From Hyphomicrobiales bacterium (GTDB taxonomy: Bacteria > Pseudomonadota > Alphaproteobacteria > Rhizobiales > Methylopilaceae): 64,000 nucleotides of DNA. Shown here piece after piece: positions 20,599-33,121 of this stretch; position 1 is the first letter of the stretch; every line of letters begins with the position of its first letter. Location of the stretch: assembly GCA_022842205.1 (NCBI GenBank), contig JALHQA010000008.1:1-64000 (forward strand), read 5' to 3'. The position numbers and the translations under genes are program-made. The notes under the pieces are model-generated. The model had not been told where the DNA came from and made no database searches. It saw nothing but the letters and a program-made list of their open reading frames with translations.

Positions 20599-21567
20599 TC
20601 AGCCGGCGAGGCCGAGTTCCTTCAGGAGGCCCGCGACACGGGTCTTCTCGCTGCCAAGGAAGGTCTTGAAGTCGGCGGCGTTCAGGTGAAGGCTCTGCCA
20701 GCCGCGGTCGGCGCAGGTCTTCTTCCACTGTTCGCTGGCGGCGACCTTGGTCAGAACCTCGTCCGCCTTCGCCAGATGATCGCCGGTCATCGCGGGCGAA
20801 CCGCACAGCCCGCGCCAGTTGACGAGTTCGGCGTCGACGCCCTGTTCCTTGAATGTCGGTACGTCGATGCCGGAAATGCGCTCCGGCGAGGAAATGCCGA
20901 TCGCGCGGAGGGCGCCGGACTTGATGTGGTCGGCGAACTCGGCATAGCCGCCGGTCGCCACCGTGATCTTGTTCGAGATGACGAGCGGCAGCATTTCGGC
21001 GCCGGCGCCGACGACGATGTAGTTCATCTTCGAGATGTCGCCGCCGACGGCCTTGACCACGAGCGCGCTGACGAGATGGTCCGGGCTGCCGAGGCCGAAG
21101 CCGCCCCAGGTGACCGAGCCCGGATCGTCCTTGAACTTTTTCACGAGGTCATCGAGCGTCTTGATGTCCGACTGTGCGGACACGACCAGCGGCTGATACT
21201 CGCCCTGCAGCCGCGCGGCGGGCTCGACCTGGTCGAGCGTCACCGGCGCCTTGTTCAGGATCACCGCGCCGACCATGCCGAGGCCGACGGTCAGAAGGCC
21301 GTTGGGCTTCTTCTGGTTGACGAGCTGGGCGAGGCCGACCGTGCCGCCCGCGCCGGGCACATTGATGACCTGCACGTCGGAGACAAGCTTCAGCTCCTGG
21401 GCGATGCTCTGCACGGTGCGGGCCAGCGTATCGTAGCCGCCGCCGGGGCCGGCCGCGGCGATGATCTCGAACGAGGGCGCCTGCGCCTGCGCGCCGAAAA
21501 CGCCAAGCGCGGCCGCGCCGGCGCCTGAAGCCAGTCCGATATTGAAATTGCGCCGCGTGATGGTCAT
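20599..21567 (-). CDS. Tripartite tricarboxylate transporter substrate-binding protein (TctC/Bug)
   Basis: 322 residues. A twin-arginine-like start (MTITRRNFNIGLASGAGAAA) and cleavage after AQA send it to the periplasm. The Bug fold shows IIAAAGPGGGYDTLARTVQ, VINVPGAGGTVGL, WGGFGLGSPDHLVSALV and GIDVPTFKEQGVD. Such proteins bind dicarboxylates or other small acids for TctAB, but no tctAB genes are nearby, so it is a solitary receptor. It converges on rppH copy 2 with a 12-bp gap. Confidence 0.88.
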   Translation of the reverse strand: MTITRRNFNIGLASGAGAAALGVFGAQAQAPSFEIIAAAGPGGGYDTLARTVQSIAQELKLVSDVQVINVPGAGGTVGLAQLVNQKKPNGLLTVGLGMVGAVILNKAPVTLDQVEPAARLQGEYQPLVVSAQSDIKTLDDLVKKFKDDPGSVTWGGFGLGSPDHLVSALVVKAVGGDISKMNYIVVGAGAEMLPLVISNKITVATGGYAEFADHIKSGALRAIGISSPERISGIDVPTFKEQGVDAELVNWRGLCGSPAMTGDHLAKADEVLTKVAASEQWKKTCADRGWQSLHLNAADFKTFLGSEKTRVAGLLKELGLAG

Positions 21568-21650
21568 GGAACGCTCCTCCCGATTTTTGATCGGGGGAGC
21601 CTAGCAAAGGGCCGCGACGCGGCAACCAAACGTTCGGCTATGCTGGCGGG

Positions 21651-22313
21651 CTAGACCTGCCAGTCGCCGAGGTTCCAGGCCGAGTCCCAGAACATCCATT
21701 CGAGCTGCGTGGCGCGCGTGAAGGCCTGATGCATGGCCTTCAGCGTTTCCGGCGACTGCTTGGCAGCGACGCGGTCGGTGGTCGCGATCACGGCGGCGAC
21801 GGCGTCATGGAATTCCTGGCCGGCATAGGTGTCGATCCAGGCCTGGTAATTGTTGGGCGATGCGGCCTGTTCGTGGATCGCGCGGCCGACTTCGGCATAG
21901 ATCCAGAAACAGGGCAGCAGCGCCGCCAGGGCGACCGGGTAGGGCTCGGCCCAGGCGGTCGCGATCAGGTAGTTCGAATAGTGGTGGCAGGCGGGCGACA
22001 GCGGCGTCGCCGCGAAATCCTTGGCCGTGACGTTGAAGCGCTGGAAATAGTCACCGTGCAGCGCCCGCTCGACGATGATCGCAACCTTCGCGGCTTCGGC
22101 GAACTGCACGATGCCGTCCGGATCGTCGGCCTTGGCGGCGGCGACCGCGAGCGCGCGGCCGAACGCGATCAGGTAGTGCGCGTCCTGGATGATGTAGTGC
22201 TTGAACCGGTCCTCGGTCAGCGAGCCTTCGGCAAGCGCCGCGTTGAACGGCATTGCGCGGATCGTCTCGTAGAGCGGCTTGTTGGCGTTCCAGGCATCGG
22301 CGCTGAAGGTCAT
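21651..22313 (-). CDS. tenA: TenA-family aminopyrimidine aminohydrolase (thiaminase II)
   Basis: 220 residues, all-helical. Recycles thiamine breakdown products by hydrolysing 4-amino-5-aminomethyl-2-methylpyrimidine. The catalytic Cys135 (ALLPCFWIYAEVG) and Glu205 (TQLEWMFWDSAW) lie exactly where the Bacillus subtilis enzyme has them, and YIIQDAHYLIAFGRAL and PACHHYSNYL match the active-site helices. No thi genes are adjacent and I see no THI-box riboswitch upstream. Confidence 0.9.
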   Translation of the reverse strand: MTFSADAWNANKPLYETIRAMPFNAALAEGSLTEDRFKHYIIQDAHYLIAFGRALAVAAAKADDPDGIVQFAEAAKVAIIVERALHGDYFQRFNVTAKDFAATPLSPACHHYSNYLIATAWAEPYPVALAALLPCFWIYAEVGRAIHEQAASPNNYQAWIDTYAGQEFHDAVAAVIATTDRVAAKQSPETLKAMHQAFTRATQLEWMFWDSAWNLGDWQV

Positions 22314-22335
22314 CGGCGTCTCCTGTCCATGATAT

Positions 22336-22360
22336 GAAAAAGCCCGGCGGAGCCGGGCTT
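22336..22360 (-). terminator. Terminator of the atp operon
   Basis: On the minus strand AAGCCCGGC-TCC-GCCGGGCTT forms a 9-bp stem with a 3-nt loop followed by a T-run and CATATC. It starts 4 nt past the atpC stop. Confidence 0.9.
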
Positions 22361-22363
22361 GGA

Positions 22364-22774
22364 TCAGTGGGCCGCGGCGCTCTGGCTGGCCTTGAGATCG
22401 TTCAGCCAGGCGAGGCGTTCCTGCGCCCGGCGCTTGGCCTCATCGGAATGCGCATGGCCGAGCGCGGCTTCGAACGCCGCCGTCTCGCGCGCGAATGCCT
22501 CGCCGTTGAGTTCGGCGGCGGGCAGGGCGAAGTCGGCGAGGATCGTCAGGCCGTCCGGGTTCACTTCGGCAAAGCCGCCGCGCACATAGATGGCCTGCTC
22601 GGTGCCCGACGCCAGCTTGATGCGGACAATGCCCGGCTTCAGCACAGTGATGAACGGCGCGTGCTGCGCCATCACGGTGAACTCGCCCTCGACGCCCGGC
22701 ACCGTCACCTCGGTGGCCGGCTCGGACAGAAGGAGACGTTCGGGCGAGACGAGTTCGAATGCGAAAGACGCCAT
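22364..22774 (-). CDS. atpC: ATP synthase F1 subunit epsilon
   Basis: 136 residues. The N-terminal beta-sandwich is intact: FAFELVSPERLLLSEPATEVTVPGVEGEFTVMAQHAPFITVLKPG, and IYVRGGFAEVNPDGLTILADFA; a helical hairpin follows (AFARETAAFEAAL...). It forms the central stalk foot with gamma and modulates ATPase activity. It is separated from atpD by an extra small membrane-protein gene, not the usual direct junction. Confidence 0.95.
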   Translation of the reverse strand: MASFAFELVSPERLLLSEPATEVTVPGVEGEFTVMAQHAPFITVLKPGIVRIKLASGTEQAIYVRGGFAEVNPDGLTILADFALPAAELNGEAFARETAAFEAALGHAHSDEAKRRAQERLAWLNDLKASQSAAAH

Positions 22775-22787
22775 GACTCAAAATCCC

Positions 22788-23027
22788 TTAGCGGCGGCCG
22801 ACGACGACACCGGCGCCAAGGCCAATGATCGCGCCGATCGCGGCGAAAATGCCGATATGCTGCCACTGGTCGGAGGTGATCTCGCCGCCGGCTTCGGCGC
22901 GGCCCTCGCCGGTGATCTGGATGTTCAGACCCGGCAGGTTGATCTCCGCCGATTGCGGACGGGTGACATAGCCGACGAGACCGCCTGCGATCAGGCCCAG
23001 CACCAGAAGCCCTGCCTTGGTGTTCAT
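22788..23027 (-). CDS. Small membrane protein inserted between atpD and atpC
   Basis: 79 residues with two predicted membrane segments: 5-22 (AGLLVLGLIAGGLVGYVT) and 59-77 (IGIFAAIGAIIGLGAGVVVG), joined by about 36 polar residues (including INLPGLNIQITGEGRA). Both helices are glycine-rich, which favours tight helix packing. It lies 13 bp upstream of atpC and 22 bp downstream of atpD on the same strand, so it is transcribed with F1. I do not recognise a family; an Fo/F1 accessory or an unrelated passenger are both possible. Confidence 0.7.
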   Translation of the reverse strand: MNTKAGLLVLGLIAGGLVGYVTRPQSAEINLPGLNIQITGEGRAEAGGEITSDQWQHIGIFAAIGAIIGLGAGVVVGRR

Positions 23028-23049
23028 CGGCTATTCCTCCGGGCGAAGA

Positions 23050-25420
<2,371 letters not shown>

Positions 25421-25434
25421 TCCGGGTCAATTCC

Positions 25435-26963
<1,529 letters not shown>

Positions 26964-26964
<1 letters not shown>

Positions 26965-27524
26965 CAGCGCACCTCTTTCATGGCGTTTTGGATGGCGGAA
27001 AGGCGGGTTTTCAGGGAGGCATCGACCATGCGGCTGCCAAGCTGCACGATGATGCCGCCGATGATCGACGGGTCGACCTTGAGGTCGAGAGTGACGTCTT
27101 TCGACGTGACCTCCTTGAGAGCGGCCTTCACGTCTTTCAGACGGGCATCGCTCAGAGGTTCGGAAACGGTGACCTTGGCGGTCAGTTCGCCGCGGGATTT
27201 CGCGACCAGCGCCCGGAAGGCGCGGATCATCTGTTCGATCGCGAACAGGCGGCGGTTCTGCGCCGCGAGCTTGATGAAATTGGCGGCGATGCCGGAAATC
27301 TTCGCCTTGTCGAGGATGGCGGCGATGGCGCCGAGCTGTTCCTCGGAGGAGAAGACGGGGCTTTTGACGAGACGTTTCAGGTCGCTGGATCCGTCGATCA
27401 GCGCGGAGAAGCGCTCGAGATCGCCCAGAACCTTGTCGGTCGATTTCGCCTCTTCGGCGAGATCGAAAAGGGCCGTCGCGTAGCGGCCGGCCATTCCTGT
27501 GGGTGTGGCGTCGTCTGCGGGCAC
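26964..27524 (-). CDS. atpH: ATP synthase F1 subunit delta (OSCP)
   Basis: 186 residues, connecting F1 to the peripheral stalk. The N-terminal six-helix bundle begins [17 protein letters not shown] and the C-terminal part contains [37 protein letters not shown], the conserved end. First gene of the operon; the promoter should lie in the 200-bp gap toward priA. Confidence 0.96.
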
Positions 27525-27663
27525 GGAAAACGGTCTTTCGTCGTCCAGTCCGAGGGCGCGGGCCGATCGCGGCGCGATGGCATCAAACCCTTGGGATTTC
27601 TAGAATTTTTTGCAGCGAGCTGCGGAGCTTCGAGGCTCGTCCCCGGAAGCCGCCGGTTGACTA

Positions 27664-27677
27664 TCACACAGGTGTGA
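27664..27677. promoter_or_regulatory. Short dyad between atpH and priA
   Basis: TCACAC-AG-GTGTGA, 6-bp arms with a 2-bp centre, lies about 140 bp upstream of atpH. It has the look of a dimer-binding operator, but no known consensus is assigned. Confidence 0.35.
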
Positions 27678-27730
27678 GGGGCGCAACACGGCGAACATGC
27701 GACGCAATGGCCTGTAAATTGAGGGATGTT

Positions 27731-29893
27731 CTAAACAAAGCTCATCGGATCGACATCGACCTGTATCTGTACGTTACCCGAATGTCGGGGCGCTGAGGCG
27801 AGCCAGGTCCGCAGAAAGCCGGACAGGTCCAGCGTGCGCGGCGCCTTCACGATCAGCCGCATGCGGTGACGGCCCCTCAGAATCGCGAAAGGCGGCTCGG
27901 CCGGTCCGAGCAGCCGCGCCCGGCCATCGTCCGGGAAGCTCTGCGCCAGGAGGCGGGCATAGGCTTCGGCCTCGGGTTTGGACGGCGCCGATATGACGAG
28001 GCTCGCCAGCCGGCCGAAGGGCGGCAGGCCGGCATCGGCCCGTGCTTCGATCTCGGCGCGATAGAAGGCCTGGGCGTCATGGTGCAGCAGCGCCTGCATC
28101 ACCGGATGGGCGGGGTCGTGGGTCTGGACCATGCCGCGGCCGGGATTGTCGCCGCGCCCCGCACGGCCCGTCACCTGTTCCAGAAGCTGAAACGTCCGTT
28201 CCGCCGCGCGCGGGTCGGACGTGGACAGACCGAGATCGCCGTCGATGACGCCGACCAGGGTCAAGTGCGGGAAATTATGGCCCTTGGTGACGAGCTGGGT
28301 GCCGATGACGAGATCGACCGCGCGGTCGGCGACGGCTTTCAGTTCGGCGCGCATATGCTCGGGGCCGGCCATGACGTCGCTGGAGAGTACCGAGAGCCGC
28401 GCCTCGGGGAAGATCGCCGCCGCTTCGTCCCTTATGCGCTCGACGCCGGGGCCGACCGGCGTCAGCGTGTCGGTCTTGGCGCATTGCGGGCAGGCGGGCG
28501 GCACCGGTTCGGCATGGCCGCAATGGTGGCAGGCAAGCTGTCTCTTGAACCGGTGCTCCACCAGCCAGGCGGTACAGTTCGGACACTGGAAGCGGTGGCC
28601 GCAGGAGCGGCACAGCGTCAGCGGCGCAAATCCGCGCCGGTTGAGAAACAGCAGGGCCTGTTCGCCGCGCTCAAGCGTCGAGCGTACGGAGGCTTCCAGC
28701 GACGGCGCGATCCAGCGTCCGCGCGGCGGAATGTCTTTCCTGAGATCGACGAGTTCGATCTCCGGCAGCGTGCGGCCGCCATAACGTTCGGGCAGGACAT
28801 GATGTATGTACCGCCCGGCTTCGGCGTTGACGCGGCTTTCGATCGAGGGCGTCGCCGATACGAGAATGACCGGTATCTCGCTGATCTGGCCGCGCACCAC
28901 CGCCATGTCGCGTGCGTGATAGACCGGCGTGTCCTCCTGCTTGAAGCCGCCGTCATGCTCTTCGTCGATCACGATGACGCCGAGGTCCCGGAACGGCAAG
29001 AACAGCGCCGAACGCGCGCCGACCACGATCTGCGTTTCGCCCGACGCGGCGCCCTCCCAGACGCGCGCGCGGCGCTTTGTACCGACCGTCGAATGCCATT
29101 CGCCCGGCGGCGCGCCGAACCGCGCCGTCACGCGGTCGATCACGCTTTTGGTCAGCGCGATTTCCGGCAGAAGAATGAGCGCCTGTTTCCCCATGCGCAG
29201 GGCTTCGGCGGCGGCTTCGAGATAGACCTCGGTCTTGCCGGCTCCGGTGACGCCTTCGAGAAGATGGGCCGAAAATTTTCGCGTAAGTACGGCTTCCGCC
29301 AGCGCCTTCGCCGTGCCGGCCTGATCGGCGTTCAGCCGTGGCGGCGCGAAATTCGCGTCCATGCCCGAACCGACGGGTTCCGGCGCGATCTCGATGACGC
29401 GCAGCGCGCCATCCTTCACGAGCCCGTCGATCACGCCCGCCGAGACATTGGCCGCGCGCGCAAGTTCGGATTTCGGGCGCGGCTGGCGGTCCCCGGCGGC
29501 GGCCAGCGCCCGCATGCGCGCCTCCGTCGCCCGCGCGGGCTGCTCGCCGGTCGCGACGATCATCCGGCGCGGGGGCTCGTCGCCCGTGCTCCGCGCGCCC
29601 CGGAGCGCGATGCGCAGCACCATGCCGGCGGGGGCCAGCGTGTAGCGCGCCACCCAGTCGACGAATTTCAGAAGATCGGGCGTCAGGCGCGGCAGGTCGT
29701 AGACCGCCGCGACCGGCTTCAGCTTCTTCGCCGGAACGTCCGGATCGCCCGGACCCCAGACGACGCCGGCCTGCTCGCGCCCGCCGAGCGGCACCTCGAC
29801 GATGTCGCCCGGTGCGGCGTCGATGTCGTCCGGCACCGCATATGTGAAGCTGCGGTCGAGCGCGACCGGCAGCAGAACCTCGACGCGTTTCAT
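27731..29893 (-). CDS. priA: Primosomal protein N' (replication restart helicase PriA)
   Basis: 720 residues. N-terminal DNA-binding domain (VEVLLPVALDRSFTYAVPD), Walker A EGVTGAGKTEVYLEAA, DEEH box VIVIDEEHDGGFKQ, and the zinc-binding cysteines in LCRSCGHRFQCPNCTAWL and CHHCGHAEPVPPACPQC, followed by helicase motifs GTQLVTKGHNFPHLTLVG and LLEQVTGRAGRGDNPG. Reloads the replisome at stalled forks. Stands alone, divergent from the aldolase gene. Confidence 0.96.
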   Translation of the reverse strand: MKRVEVLLPVALDRSFTYAVPDDIDAAPGDIVEVPLGGREQAGVVWGPGDPDVPAKKLKPVAAVYDLPRLTPDLLKFVDWVARYTLAPAGMVLRIALRGARSTGDEPPRRMIVATGEQPARATEARMRALAAAGDRQPRPKSELARAANVSAGVIDGLVKDGALRVIEIAPEPVGSGMDANFAPPRLNADQAGTAKALAEAVLTRKFSAHLLEGVTGAGKTEVYLEAAAEALRMGKQALILLPEIALTKSVIDRVTARFGAPPGEWHSTVGTKRRARVWEGAASGETQIVVGARSALFLPFRDLGVIVIDEEHDGGFKQEDTPVYHARDMAVVRGQISEIPVILVSATPSIESRVNAEAGRYIHHVLPERYGGRTLPEIELVDLRKDIPPRGRWIAPSLEASVRSTLERGEQALLFLNRRGFAPLTLCRSCGHRFQCPNCTAWLVEHRFKRQLACHHCGHAEPVPPACPQCAKTDTLTPVGPGVERIRDEAAAIFPEARLSVLSSDVMAGPEHMRAELKAVADRAVDLVIGTQLVTKGHNFPHLTLVGVIDGDLGLSTSDPRAAERTFQLLEQVTGRAGRGDNPGRGMVQTHDPAHPVMQALLHHDAQAFYRAEIEARADAGLPPFGRLASLVISAPSKPEAEAYARLLAQSFPDDGRARLLGPAEPPFAILRGRHRMRLIVKAPRTLDLSGFLRTWLASAPRHSGNVQIQVDVDPMSFV

Positions 29894-30010
29894 GAAGCGG
29901 TGGCGGCCCGGGCCCGGCTATCTATATGGTGAGGGGCCATTCCGGATATCTCTTGCAAAACAAGGCCCGGCGCGCGAGGAACGGCGCGACTCGGGCGAGG
30001 ACAATAGGCC

Positions 30011-30667
30011 ATGAAATTTTTCGTCGATACCGCCGATGTGGGTGAAATCCGTGATCTGGCCGAGACCGGCCTGGTCGACGGCGTGACAACCAATCCCTCC
30101 CTGGTCCTGAAAGCCAACCGGCCCTATCGCGACATCCTGAAGGAGATCTGCGAGATCGTGCCCGGCCCGGTCTCCGCGGAAGTCGCCGCCACCGATCTCG
30201 ACGGCATGCTGAGCGAAGGCCGCACGCTGGCGAAGATAGCGAAGAACATCGTCATCAAGGTGCCGCTGACCTGGGACGGCCTGAAGGCCTGCCGCGTGTT
30301 TCGTTCCGAAGGCACGATGGTCAATGTCACGCTGTGCTTCTCGGCCAATCAGGCGCTGCTGGCGGCCAAGGCCGGCGCGTCCTTCATCTCGCCCTTCATC
30401 GGCCGTCTCGACGACATCAATCTCGACGGCATGGATCTGATCCAGGACATCCGCACGATCTACGACAACTATCCGGATTTCGAGACCGAGATTCTCGCCG
30501 CCTCGATCCGCTCGCCGAACCATGTGAAGGCCGCGGCGATGATCGGCGCCGATGTCGCGACCTGCCCGGCCTCCGTCATCAAGAGCCTCGTCAACCATCC
30601 GCTGACCGACAAGGGCCTCGCCCAGTTCGTCGCCGACTGGAAGAAGACGGGGCAGTCGATCGCGTAA
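30011..30667 (+). CDS. fsa: Fructose-6-phosphate aldolase / transaldolase-like protein
   Basis: 218 residues, short transaldolase of the MipB/TalC type. [31 protein letters not shown] and the Schiff-base lysine at 83 ([12 protein letters not shown]) are clear, as is [11 protein letters not shown]. At this length the protein may act as a true transaldolase or as fructose-6-phosphate aldolase; sequence alone does not decide. Start ATG at 30011 with GAGGACAAT upstream. Monocistronic, divergent from priA. Confidence 0.9.
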   Translation: MKFFVDTADVGEIRDLAETGLVDGVTTNPSLVLKANRPYRDILKEICEIVPGPVSAEVAATDLDGMLSEGRTLAKIAKNIVIKVPLTWDGLKACRVFRSEGTMVNVTLCFSANQALLAAKAGASFISPFIGRLDDINLDGMDLIQDIRTIYDNYPDFETEILAASIRSPNHVKAAAMIGADVATCPASVIKSLVNHPLTDKGLAQFVADWKKTGQSIA

Positions 30668-30693
30668 ATACACGATCGGACGCGGCCCGAAGC

Positions 30694-30737
30694 CCTCGTC
30701 CTGAGGAGGCGCCAAGCGCCGTCCCGAAGGATGAGGT
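30694..30737. repeat. Palindromic intergenic repeat, family 2
   Basis: Conserved flanks (CTCGTCCTGAGGA and CCCGAAGGATGAGG) surround a palindromic tip GGCGCC-AA-GCGCC. Related copies with other palindromic tips lie at 57669-57713 and 57730-57772. Confidence 0.75.
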
Positions 30738-30769
30738 TTTCTTAAACCTCCCGGCGCATTCTTCCTGCC

Positions 30770-31720
30770 ATGTCCGGTGCCGCTTCCATCGACCTTCCCG
30801 CCGCGCGCGATGTGCAGGCCGAATTTGCGGCCTGGACCTCGCACCTTGCCGATGAGCGCCGCCTGTCGCCGCTGTCGGTCGAGGCCTATGCGCGCGACGT
30901 GCGCTTTTTCCTCGTTTTCCTGCAGGACCATCTCGGCGGCCCGCCCTCGCTCGCGGCGCTGAAGGACCTGCATCCGCGCGATATCCGCGCCTTCCTCGCG
31001 CGCCGCCGCAGCGAGGGCCTGACCAGCCGTTCGGTGATGCGGATGCTGGCTGCGGCGCGGTCCTTCGCCCGCTTCCTGGAACGGCGCGGCAAGGGCTCGG
31101 CCTCGGCGCTCAACGCCATCCGTGCGCCGAAGATCGCCCGAAGCCTGCCGAAACCGGTGTCCGCCACGGCGGCGCGGCAGATGGCCGATGTCGAGACGCG
31201 CGCGGGCGACGAGCGCGAGCCCTGGGTCATCGCCCGCGATGCCGCGGTGATCGCGCTGCTTTACGGGTGCGGCCTGCGCATCGCCGAGGCGCTGTCGCTG
31301 ACGCGCGCCGAGGCGCCGGCGGTTGCCGGCGCGCTCACCGTCACCGGCAAGGGCGGCAAGACGCGGCAGGTGCCGGTCATTGCGCCCGTGGCGCGGGCCG
31401 TGGCGGATTACATCGCGCTGTGCCCGTGGCGGCTGACGCCGGACGGGCCGCTCTTCGTCGGCGCCAAGGGCGGGCCGCTCAATCCGCGCATCGTCCAGCG
31501 CGCCATGCAGGACATGCGGTCCGCGCTCGGCCTGCCCGACACCGCGACGCCGCATGCGCTGCGCCACTCCTTCGCGACCCATCTTCTGGCCCGCGGCGGG
31601 GATCTCCGCGCCATCCAGGAGCTTCTCGGCCATGCCAGCCTGTCGACGACGCAGATCTATACCGAAATCGAGACCGAGAAGCTGATCGCGGTCCATGCCG
31701 CCGCCCATCCGAGAGCCTGA
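30770..31720 (+). CDS. xerD: Tyrosine recombinase XerC/XerD type
   Basis: 316 residues. N-terminal SAM-like core-binding domain (about 15-105), then the catalytic domain with the first Arg in LLYGCGLRIAEALSL, Lys in TGKGGKTRQVPVI, His-x-x-Arg in HALRHSFATHLL, His in LLGHASLSTTQ and the nucleophile Tyr in IYTEI. Length and motif spacing match the chromosome-dimer-resolution recombinases acting at dif rather than phage integrases. Which of XerC or XerD it is cannot be settled here; the symbol is a best guess. Confidence 0.88.
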   Translation: MSGAASIDLPAARDVQAEFAAWTSHLADERRLSPLSVEAYARDVRFFLVFLQDHLGGPPSLAALKDLHPRDIRAFLARRRSEGLTSRSVMRMLAAARSFARFLERRGKGSASALNAIRAPKIARSLPKPVSATAARQMADVETRAGDEREPWVIARDAAVIALLYGCGLRIAEALSLTRAEAPAVAGALTVTGKGGKTRQVPVIAPVARAVADYIALCPWRLTPDGPLFVGAKGGPLNPRIVQRAMQDMRSALGLPDTATPHALRHSFATHLLARGGDLRAIQELLGHASLSTTQIYTEIETEKLIAVHAAAHPRA

Positions 31721-31817
31721 ACCGGAATCATTTCACGGGCGACATATTCGAGGACATTCGGCGGAAACAGGAAGCCGCTAGGAACCTTTCTTACGAGTTG
31801 CGGGTTGGGAGCCCATC

Positions 31818-31961
31818 ATGTCGCTGAAGCGCAATCTTCTGATGTTCGCCGCCTATATCACGGCGCTGATCTTCATTTCGCTGCCGTTCGCCCAGATCGA
31901 GGCGAAGGGGCCGCCGTCGGGCTTCGCCGAAGTTGCGCGCGCGGCAGACATGAGCCGCTGA
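31818..31961 (+). CDS. Small hydrophobic exported peptide (47 aa)
   Basis: The frame starts MSLKRNLLMFAAYITALIF and ends EVARAADMSR. A positively charged start followed by a 20-residue hydrophobic stretch marks a signal peptide or single membrane span; the remaining 20 residues are polar. GGGAG lies 7 bp before the ATG, and a perfect terminator follows 40 bp after the stop, so it looks like a genuine monocistronic small gene. Family not recognised. Confidence 0.65.
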   Translation: MSLKRNLLMFAAYITALIFISLPFAQIEAKGPPSGFAEVARAADMSR

Positions 31962-32001
31962 GCTTTTCCAAGGATTCGAGACCCTCGGAGATGCGAGAGA
32001 G

Positions 32002-32025
32002 CCCGGCCGGGAGGCCGGGTTTTTT
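32002..32025 (+). terminator. Rho-independent terminator
   Basis: CCCGGCC-GGGA-GGCCGGG followed by TTTTTT: 7-bp GC stem, 4-nt loop. It ends the 47-residue peptide transcript. Confidence 0.92.
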
Positions 32026-32118
32026 CGTTGCGTTCACGAAGCCGTCAGGTGGTGCTGGTTCGGGTTGCCTCTCCCGGCACATGCGCCAGACTGTTCAGGT
32101 CTCAGGAAAGGTGTACCG

Positions 32119-32247
32119 ATGAAACGCATTCTTGCCGCCGCCTTGGCGCTGCTTGCCGTCGCGGCTTTCGCTGGCACTGCATCGGCCGACTGCACCCCCG
32201 GTCACTCGGCGCAGAAAGAAGATCCGGCCAAGCCTACGGGAACCTGA
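32119..32247 (+). CDS. Tiny secreted peptide (42 aa)
   Basis: A Sec signal peptide (MKRILAAALALLAVAAFAG, predicted cleavage after TASA) leaves a mature peptide of only about 19 residues, beginning DCTPGH with a single cysteine and ending KPTGT. GGAAAGGTG precedes the ATG. It sits between two strong terminators, so it has its own transcript. Function unknown; the single Cys would permit dimerisation or metal binding. Confidence 0.6.
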   Translation: MKRILAAALALLAVAAFAGTASADCTPGHSAQKEDPAKPTGT

Positions 32248-32270
32248 AAAGGTTCGAGACCCGAAGGCTG

Positions 32271-32301
32271 AAAAGGTCCGGTTCAATGAGCCGGGCCTTT
32301 T
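32271..32301. terminator. Bidirectional terminator between the secreted peptide and terC
   Basis: AAAAGGTCCGG / CCGGGCCTTTT, an 11-bp stem (one G-T pair) with a 9-nt loop and T-rich tails on both strands. It overlaps the last codons of terC. Confidence 0.88.
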
Positions 32302-33032
32302 CTTTTGGGCTTGCCCCGGCGCGCCATCATGTTGAGTCCCTCGATCAGCGCCGAGAACGCCATCGCCGCGTAGATGTACCCCTTCGGGATCTTGGCGCCG
32401 AAGCCGTCGGCGATCAGCGTCACGCCGATCAGCAGCAGGAAGCCGAGCGCCAGCATGACGACCGTCGGATGCCGGCCGATGAAATTCGCCAGCGGGTCGG
32501 CGGCGAGCAGCATCACCGTTACCGTCACCAGAACGGCCACGATCATGATCGGGATGTGGTCGGTCATGCCGACCGCGGTGATGATGCTGTCGATCGAAAA
32601 GACAAGGTCGAGAACGAGGATCTGGCCGATGGCCGCGGCCACGGTCAGTTCGGCCGCGCGCGATTCGAAGATGTCACCCTCATCGGGTGGATCGACATGG
32701 TGATGGATTTCCTTCGTCGCCTTCCAGACGAGGAACAGGCCGCCGGCAATCAGGATCAGGTCGCGCCAGGAGAAGTCCTGGCCGAATACCGCGAAGACCG
32801 GCGTCGTCAGGCCGATGATCCAGGCAATGGTCAAGAGCAGGCCGAGCCGCATGACGACCGCCATGCCGATGCCGAGCCTGCGGGCGAAGGACTGGCGGTC
32901 CTTCGGCAGCTTGTTGGTCAGGATGGAAATGAAGATCAGATTGTCGATGCCGAGCACCACTTCCATGGCGATCAGCGCGGCAAGCGCCGCCCACGCAGCA
33001 GGATCGGCAAGCAGCGCGAGCAGATAATCCAT
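32283..33032 (-). CDS. TerC-family integral membrane protein
   Basis: 249 residues with about seven hydrophobic spans. TerC hallmarks are [26 protein letters not shown] and [18 protein letters not shown], whose acidic residues inside membrane helices are thought to coordinate a divalent cation. Family members export manganese or support membrane-protein metalation during export; tellurite resistance is not implied. No regulator or riboswitch (yybP-ykoY type) is evident in the short upstream gap. Confidence 0.9.
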   Translation of the reverse strand: MDYLLALLADPAAWAALAALIAMEVVLGIDNLIFISILTNKLPKDRQSFARRLGIGMAVVMRLGLLLTIAWIIGLTTPVFAVFGQDFSWRDLILIAGGLFLVWKATKEIHHHVDPPDEGDIFESRAAELTVAAAIGQILVLDLVFSIDSIITAVGMTDHIPIMIVAVLVTVTVMLLAADPLANFIGRHPTVVMLALGFLLLIGVTLIADGFGAKIPKGYIYAAMAFSALIEGLNMMARRGKPKRKGPAH

Positions 33033-33121
33033 GGCCTGTAGTTACCCTCTCCTTAAAAGTATTGTGGGGTCGGCTTCCCGGCGCGCAAGCCGTATCGACC
33101 GCAAAAAGCGGCGACGGGCGC

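Noticed and set aside
21568-21650. TctAB transporter genes or a TPP riboswitch near the TctC and TenA genes
   Set aside because: The gap is too short for a riboswitch and neither flank contains transporter permease genes.
30770-31720. Xer-type recombinase as a phage or island integrase
   Set aside because: Length, motif spacing and core-gene surroundings match housekeeping XerC/XerD, and there is no adjacent attachment site.
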